A stretch of DNA of 10,624 bases from Chloroflexota bacterium (GTDB lineage Bacteria; Chloroflexota; Dehalococcoidia; DSTF01; JACRBR01), in NCBI GenBank assembly GCA_021813085.1, contig JAKAMA010000050.1, positions 1 to 10,624 on the forward strand, in the 5' to 3' direction. Shown here in pieces: positions 6,776 through 10,624 of the stretch. The notes beneath the pieces were generated by a model. The model worked only from the letters and a program-made list of their open reading frames with translations. It did not search any database and was not told the origin of the DNA. Both the position numbers and the translations under genes were made by a program. Every line of letters begins with the position of its first letter. Positions within the stretch are counted from its first letter, which is position 1.

Positions 6776-6987
6776 GTACTAACACGCCGCCAACCGTTCC
6801 CCCGCCAAGGACGTACGTTCATAGCAACCAAAAGGCGCCTCGCTTCCGGCCGGGTCACTGCATGATCCCCGGTCCGGCGCGTCCGCCGCGCTGTTGCGCT
6901 GACGAAGGAGGTGGACAAGCGGCAGGAACCCCACGCGTGTCAGCCCTACGTCTCTGACGTGTTCATCAGGGAGGAGCTCTACACTCA
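6776..6987 (+). other. Long untranslated leader with short palindromes
   Basis: About 210 nt with no convincing gene. It holds ACGTACGT (6811-6818), CACGCGTG (6932-6939), an inverted repeat ACGTC-TCT-GACGT (6948-6960), and AGGAGGTGG-A-CAAGC (6906-6920), a strong ribosome-site look-alike 73 nt before the real start. That last element recurs in the leader of the gene at 9237. The working ribosome site for 6988 is GGAG at 6973-6976, a rather long 11 nt from the ATG. I could not match any known riboswitch. Confidence 0.45.
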
Positions 6988-9024
6988 ATGAAACTACGAC
7001 ATCTTGCGGCCGTCGCCCTCTTCGCGGTGGTCGTAGCGCTCGGCGGACTCCTCGGCGGCAACGTCGCGGAAGCCGCCTGCCCGTCAACGGCCAACGGCGG
7101 CTGTGCCATGGACCACACGTACAGCGTCACTCTGAACAACTACACGGTCGGCTCGGCGCCCGACACCACGGTGAACCTGGCCCTCGGCACGAACAGCGCG
7201 GCCAGCGCGCCGTTCCCGACCGCCTTCTTCAACGAGGCGACGACGAGCTACACCGGCGTCACGCCGGTTGCTGAGTACGCGGGCAAGGTCGGCGCAAACG
7301 TTGGCACGATCGACTTCTCGATCCAGAGCAACGTTGACCCGACGCTGGTCGCCAGCAACAACGTTAACCTGACCACGGGCCAGCCGCCGCGCTGTGGCGC
7401 CGCCGGCACCCTGGCGATCGGCAGCCCGACGGCGATCCACGCGGTGGTGCTCGCCGGGCTGAGCGCCACCTCGCCGACCGTGTCCAGCGCTCCCGACCCC
7501 GGGAACGTGCCGTACACGTTCGACCAGGAGCCGGACTTGAGCGCTGGCGGCGGCGGCGCGCCGATGGGCGTCACCCACGTCCCGGACTGGTACCCGCCCC
7601 TGCTCACGCAGTTGGGGCTCATCCCATCCCTCGTTCACCGCGGGTATGCGATCGCCAAGACGACGGCGGCCTCGCAGACCACCGTCTCGTTCCTGACGAT
7701 CGTGCCGCCCGGCGGCGCGACGATCAACGTCACCTTCCTGGGTAACCCGATCGCCGTCTTCAACCCGGCAAGCCAGGCGGTGAGCACCTGCCCGCCGTTC
7801 ACCACGAAGGTCGTCACCCAGGGCACGGCGACCGCGCACACCTGGGACTGCACGACGGACTACTTCGGCAATCCGATCCCGGTGCCCGGGAGCTGCACGG
7901 CCCTGAGCGACGTGGGCGGCCCCAACCAGAGCCTGCCAGCAGCGGGCACGTTCGACTACCAGATCACCCTCTCGACCGGCCTGAACCTCGACGGCGACCA
8001 GACGACCGCGACACCTCCGGTCCTGCTCTGGGACCAGTGGGACAACTGCCCGGTCGACGCTAACCCGAACCAGACCCCGGCGACCACGCCGGACAACGGC
8101 ATCGGTAACGCATGCAAGACCGGCGGCACGGTGTGGACGAACGTCTCCGCCTCCGCCGTCACCAACGCCGCGACCGGCTGCGCCCCGGGCGCCGCCACAA
8201 GTGGCGGCGGGACTATGACGAGCTGGGCGCCCTGCCAGGACGCGGATGGCGACGGCGTGCTCAACTCCGTCGACAACTGTCCGCTGACGCCCAACCCGAC
8301 GCAGGTGGACACGCTGAAGGACGGCATCGGCGACGCCTGCCGCCCGGCGATGGCGGGCAACGCGCCCGCCACGACCGACGTCCCGGGCACCGGCGTCGGC
8401 TACCCGACCGAGTACGCGGCCCAGGACCTCTGTGGCAATGAGTTCACCACGGGCGTCGGCGCCCTCGCCCCGTACTGCGTGGCGAACGGCACCGGCATGC
8501 CGGGCGGGGTCGGCGTCGCGTTCAAGAACTCGAACGCCATGAACCAGGACATGACGCCGGACTTCATGGCCTCGTTCACGAAGCCCAGCGGCGCCGTGGT
8601 GCCCTGCGTGCAGGACCACGTCGCGGACACGAACCAGGACGGTTACAGCGACGCGAAGGAAGGGACGCCTCCCGGCGCTTCCTGCCCGGCTGCGCCCGCG
8701 AACCACGGCCTGTACCCGCCGGGCGGCGGCATCCCTGTGGGACCGCTGAACCCGACCGCGCTCGGCGCCTGCGCCGCCCGCAACTTCCTCGGCACGGCGG
8801 CGCAGAACCTGAACGCCAAGATCGCCCGCGCGGACGTCACGGCGAACGGAGTGGTCAACATCTTCGACCTGTCGGCGGTCGCCGGGGTCTACGGCCAGAC
8901 CGGCTTCGGCCTCGACGCCAGCGACTTGCGCAACGAGATGGACGTGTCGAAGAACGGTGTGATCAACATCTTCGACCTCTCCGCCGTCGCGGCGCAGTAC
9001 GGCAAGACCGTCCCGCCCTGCTAG
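6988..9024 (+). CDS. Secreted protein with thrombospondin type 3-like repeats and C-terminal dockerin-like doublet
   Basis: 678 residues, extracellular, no recognised catalytic domain. The signal peptide (MKLRHLAAVALFAVVVALGG) likely ends after AEA (about residue 30). Residues 35-330 are a Thr/Ser/Gly/Pro-rich, probably all-beta region I do not recognise. Calcium-type segments follow: LNLDGDQ at 332, DNCPVDANPNQ at 352, then DADGDGVLNSVDNCPLTPNP from 419 to Cys451, which matches thrombospondin type 3 repeats; a lone loop DTNQDGYSD is at 547. The C-terminus has two dockerin-like repeats, from 616 (DVTANGVVNIFDLSAVAGVYG) and 652 (DVSKNGVINIFDLSAVAAQYG), ending VPPC. These closely match the doublet of the protease at 2370-4637 (NIFDL and YG in all four), but calcium ligands at positions 3 and 5 are weaker (T/N and S/N). 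A structural or matrix role is an inference. Confidence 0.92.
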   Translation: MKLRHLAAVALFAVVVALGGLLGGNVAEAACPSTANGGCAMDHTYSVTLNNYTVGSAPDTTVNLALGTNSAASAPFPTAFFNEATTSYTGVTPVAEYAGKVGANVGTIDFSIQSNVDPTLVASNNVNLTTGQPPRCGAAGTLAIGSPTAIHAVVLAGLSATSPTVSSAPDPGNVPYTFDQEPDLSAGGGGAPMGVTHVPDWYPPLLTQLGLIPSLVHRGYAIAKTTAASQTTVSFLTIVPPGGATINVTFLGNPIAVFNPASQAVSTCPPFTTKVVTQGTATAHTWDCTTDYFGNPIPVPGSCTALSDVGGPNQSLPAAGTFDYQITLSTGLNLDGDQTTATPPVLLWDQWDNCPVDANPNQTPATTPDNGIGNACKTGGTVWTNVSASAVTNAATGCAPGAATSGGGTMTSWAPCQDADGDGVLNSVDNCPLTPNPTQVDTLKDGIGDACRPAMAGNAPATTDVPGTGVGYPTEYAAQDLCGNEFTTGVGALAPYCVANGTGMPGGVGVAFKNSNAMNQDMTPDFMASFTKPSGAVVPCVQDHVADTNQDGYSDAKEGTPPGASCPAAPANHGLYPPGGGIPVGPLNPTALGACAARNFLGTAAQNLNAKIARADVTANGVVNIFDLSAVAGVYGQTGFGLDASDLRNEMDVSKNGVINIFDLSAVAAQYGKTVPPC

Positions 9025-9038
9025 GCAGTGCGTGACCT

Positions 9039-9074
9039 GCGGCCCGGGGGCGGAGACGCCCGCCCCCGGGCCGC
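9039..9074 (+). terminator. Perfect 15-bp GC hairpin after the dockerin/TSP3 gene
   Basis: GCGGCCCGGGGGCGG (9039-9053), a 6-nt loop AGACGC (9054-9059), then the exact reverse complement (9060-9074), starting 14 nt after the stop codon. All 15 pairs are G-C, so it is very stable. No T-run follows, so it is either a U-less terminator, common in GC-rich bacteria, or an mRNA 3'-end stabiliser reducing read-through into the next gene. Confidence 0.72.
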
Positions 9075-9236
9075 TACCGAGGTGGCTCAAACCGCGTCGA
9101 GAGGAGGTGGCAAGCAGAGAGAACACGTCGCGCAGAGCTCTTGGAACCGGCGTCCGTGGCGGACGCCCCGCCTGACCCCCGTCCTGGCGGCAGAAAGCCA
9201 ACGTCCCCGCCGCAAAGTGGAGGTCAAACCCAACTC
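9075..9236 (+). other. Leader of the cohesin-like protein gene, with hairpin
   Basis: 162 nt without a gene. AGGAGGTGG-CAAGC at 9102-9115 repeats the element at 6906-6920 in the leader of the upstream gene. A perfect 8-bp hairpin GGCGTCCG-TGG-CGGACGCC lies at 9149-9167. I find no convincing -35/-10 pair. Transcription may therefore come through the upstream hairpin or from a promoter of another class. The presumed ribosome site GGAGG (9219-9223) is 13 nt from the ATG, longer than usual. Confidence 0.45.
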
Positions 9237-10624
9237 ATGAACCGTACCCGATTGTTCGGGGCCGCTGCGCTGGTGGTCGCGCTCGTGGTCGGTGCCATCT
9301 CCTTCAATGGCACGGGCCCGGTGCAGGCCGCCACGCCCATCGGTCCCACGATGGTCGCTACCGGCCCGTACCTCGTACCGGTTGGCAGCACGATCAACAT
9401 CGCCATTTCCGACGCGGCGAACCCGGCTGGGCCGATCTCGCCGTACTCCGGCTACAACGTGGGTCTGGTCTACCTGGACGCCGCTCTGTCCGGCAACGCG
9501 GCCGGTTCGGTCACCGCGCTCTCGTGGACCGACGCCAGCGGCCCGCTCTGGGCTCCCAGCGCCGCGTCTGCGGCCCCCACCACGTTGAACAGTAACTTCG
9601 GTGGCTTGCTCCCCGCCCCGCAGTTGGGCGTCGTTGCGGGCACCATCTCGCTGCCGAGCATCGGCACGACGGCGCTGGGCGCCCTCGGCTCGGCCGCCTT
9701 CACGGCGGCCAACGTCGGCGTCACAGGCTTCCACATGGTGACGCCGACGGACATCCCGAACGCGACCATCTTCGGCACGTACGGCACGTTCACCGTCGAC
9801 TTCACGCTCAACGCGGCGCAGGCCAACGCCTACGCCTGTGGCAGCACGCCGACCAGCGGTCCGCCGACCGGCACGGGCGCTTGTGGCCCGCTCCCGGTCA
9901 CCGGCTCGACCGCGGCTGACGACGTCGTCGTGATCCAGGCGCCGGCCCCGGTGCTGTCGATCACCAAGACCGCCAGCGCCGCTTCGGTCGTCGCTGGTGG
10001 CCAGCCGGTGACGTACACGATCACGGTGAGCAACGGCACCACGCCGCCGGTCACAGCGACCAACGTCACCGTCAGTGACACGATCCCGGCATCGATTCCG
10101 ATCGCGAATCTCGTTGGCTCGCTGCCCGCGGGCTGCACCAACGCGGCCCAGGTCGTCACGTGCACCGTCGCGTCGCTCGCGCCGGGTGCCAGCTCGACGT
10201 TTGTCCTGACCTTCTCGGCGACGGACCCGAACGCCGGCAACACCATCGCGCACAACTGCGCCACGGCCACGGACAACCAGGGACTCGTGTCCCCGAACAG
10301 CACGCCCGTCACCTCGTGTGCGGACGTCGCGATCATCCCGCCGGCCGTCGCGTGGTCGAAGAGCCCGGCCAGCTCGAACAACTTCCTGACCACGGGCACG
10401 GGCGCCTTCACGTTCGATGAGATCCTGACGAACCAGGGCGACCCGCACGGCCTCGGTGGCTTCGCGTTCGACCTGCACTACGACCCGACGATCTTCGCGA
10501 ACCCGACCGTTGACACGAGCCCGGCTGCGGCCATCTTCACGGCCGCCGGCCGCACGCTCTCCTGCTCGATGTCGATCCTCGGCAACGGCATCGACCACAT
10601 CGCTTGCGCCAGCACAGGCCCATT
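9237..10624 (+). CDS. Secreted DUF11 protein with cohesin-like segment (3' end outside window)
   Basis: 462 residues are visible and the frame is open at the right edge. The ATG at 9237 begins MNRTRLFGAAALVVALVVGA, a signal peptide likely cut after VQA (residue 31). Residues about 35-235 are a beta-rich region; GSTINIAISDAANP and YSGYNVGLVYLDAAL (from 70) recall cohesin-type strands, but weakly. Residues about 239-361 are a DUF11 repeat (LSITKTASA, GQPVTYTITVSNG, NVTVSDTIP, LAPGASSTFVLTF), a module usual in surface adhesins and stalks. From 408 GGFAFDLHYDPTIFANP and GRTLSCSMSI, then IACASTGP, match the pattern of cohesin-like domains in Chloroflexota secreted proteins; the domain is cut by the window edge. 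It follows a gene whose product ends in dockerin-like repeats, so it is a candidate receptor for them. Gene and DUF11 are solid; the cohesin call is moderate. Confidence 0.85.
   Translation, partial: MNRTRLFGAAALVVALVVGAISFNGTGPVQAATPIGPTMVATGPYLVPVGSTINIAISDAANPAGPISPYSGYNVGLVYLDAALSGNAAGSVTALSWTDASGPLWAPSAASAAPTTLNSNFGGLLPAPQLGVVAGTISLPSIGTTALGALGSAAFTAANVGVTGFHMVTPTDIPNATIFGTYGTFTVDFTLNAAQANAYACGSTPTSGPPTGTGACGPLPVTGSTAADDVVVIQAPAPVLSITKTASAASVVAGGQPVTYTITVSNGTTPPVTATNVTVSDTIPASIPIANLVGSLPAGCTNAAQVVTCTVASLAPGASSTFVLTFSATDPNAGNTIAHNCATATDNQGLVSPNSTPVTSCADVAIIPPAVAWSKSPASSNNFLTTGTGAFTFDEILTNQGDPHGLGGFAFDLHYDPTIFANPTVDTSPAAAIFTAAGRTLSCSMSILGNGIDHIACASTGP

Noticed and set aside
6862..6957. 31-codon open frame in the leader (possible leader peptide)
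   Set aside because: No ribosome site before its ATG, composition is Pro/Arg/Gly-rich, and nothing suggests attenuation.
6776..6960. Cyclic di-GMP or other known riboswitch in the leader
   Set aside because: Some short strings (CCTCGCTTCCGGCC) looked suggestive but the conserved core nucleotides of the class could not be found in order.
7084..9201. Minus-strand 705-codon open frame
   Set aside because: Arg/Val/Gly-rich shadow lying over the TSP3/dockerin gene, whose motifs, signal peptide and promoter are on the plus strand.
9087..10598. Minus-strand 503-codon open frame
   Set aside because: Arg-rich shadow of the DUF11/cohesin-like gene, which has a signal peptide and DUF11 motifs on the plus strand.

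Overview
The window is GC-rich DNA that I read as part of a chromosome from Chloroflexota (phylum-level inference). The basis is the uniformly high GC, the strong third-position G/C bias, the dense set of secreted proteins and lipoproteins, and above all the threonine/proline linkers of the [13 protein letters not shown] type, which are common in surface proteins of that phylum. I see no RNA genes, transposases, phage genes, CRISPR arrays or integration signs. Every one of the eight genes carries an export signal or an N-terminal membrane segment, so this looks like a cell-surface or secretome locus.

Layout. Positions 1-1430 (minus, running off the left edge) encode a secreted protein with an Ig-like region, a PKD-like region and a Thr/Pro stalk built from 51-bp tandem repeats; it has a clear sigma70-type promoter at 1539-1567 and a TTG start. 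Positions 1684-2160 (minus) encode a small membrane-anchored DUF4352-like protein. After a divergent control region with a palindrome and a plus-strand promoter, 2370-4637 (plus) encodes a large secreted subtilisin-fold protease in which the usual catalytic histidine position is glutamate. It ends in two dockerin-like repeats. It converges, with only 9 bp between stop codons, on an FKBP-type prolyl isomerase lipoprotein at 4647-5153 (minus). Two paralogous lipoproteins follow in tandem (5340-6035 and 6092-6703, plus). Next, behind a promoter and a long leader, comes a secreted protein with thrombospondin-type-3-like calcium repeats and two dockerin-like repeats (6988-9024). A 15-bp perfect GC hairpin separates it from the last gene (9237 to the right edge), which encodes a secreted protein with a DUF11 repeat and, at the window's end, a cohesin-like segment.

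How the parts may fit together. Two proteins end in near-identical doublets built on NIFDL (dockerin-like), and a neighbour carries what looks like cohesin strands. The most interesting hypothesis is a small non-cellulosomal cohesin-dockerin surface assembly that tethers a calcium-dependent protease and a calcium-repeat protein to the cell envelope, with the FKBP lipoprotein helping to fold exported proteins. The pairing is inference. The motifs themselves are read directly from the sequence.

The real frames of the first and last genes are open to the window edges. Several long open frames on the opposite strands are GC-bias shadows and are not annotated.
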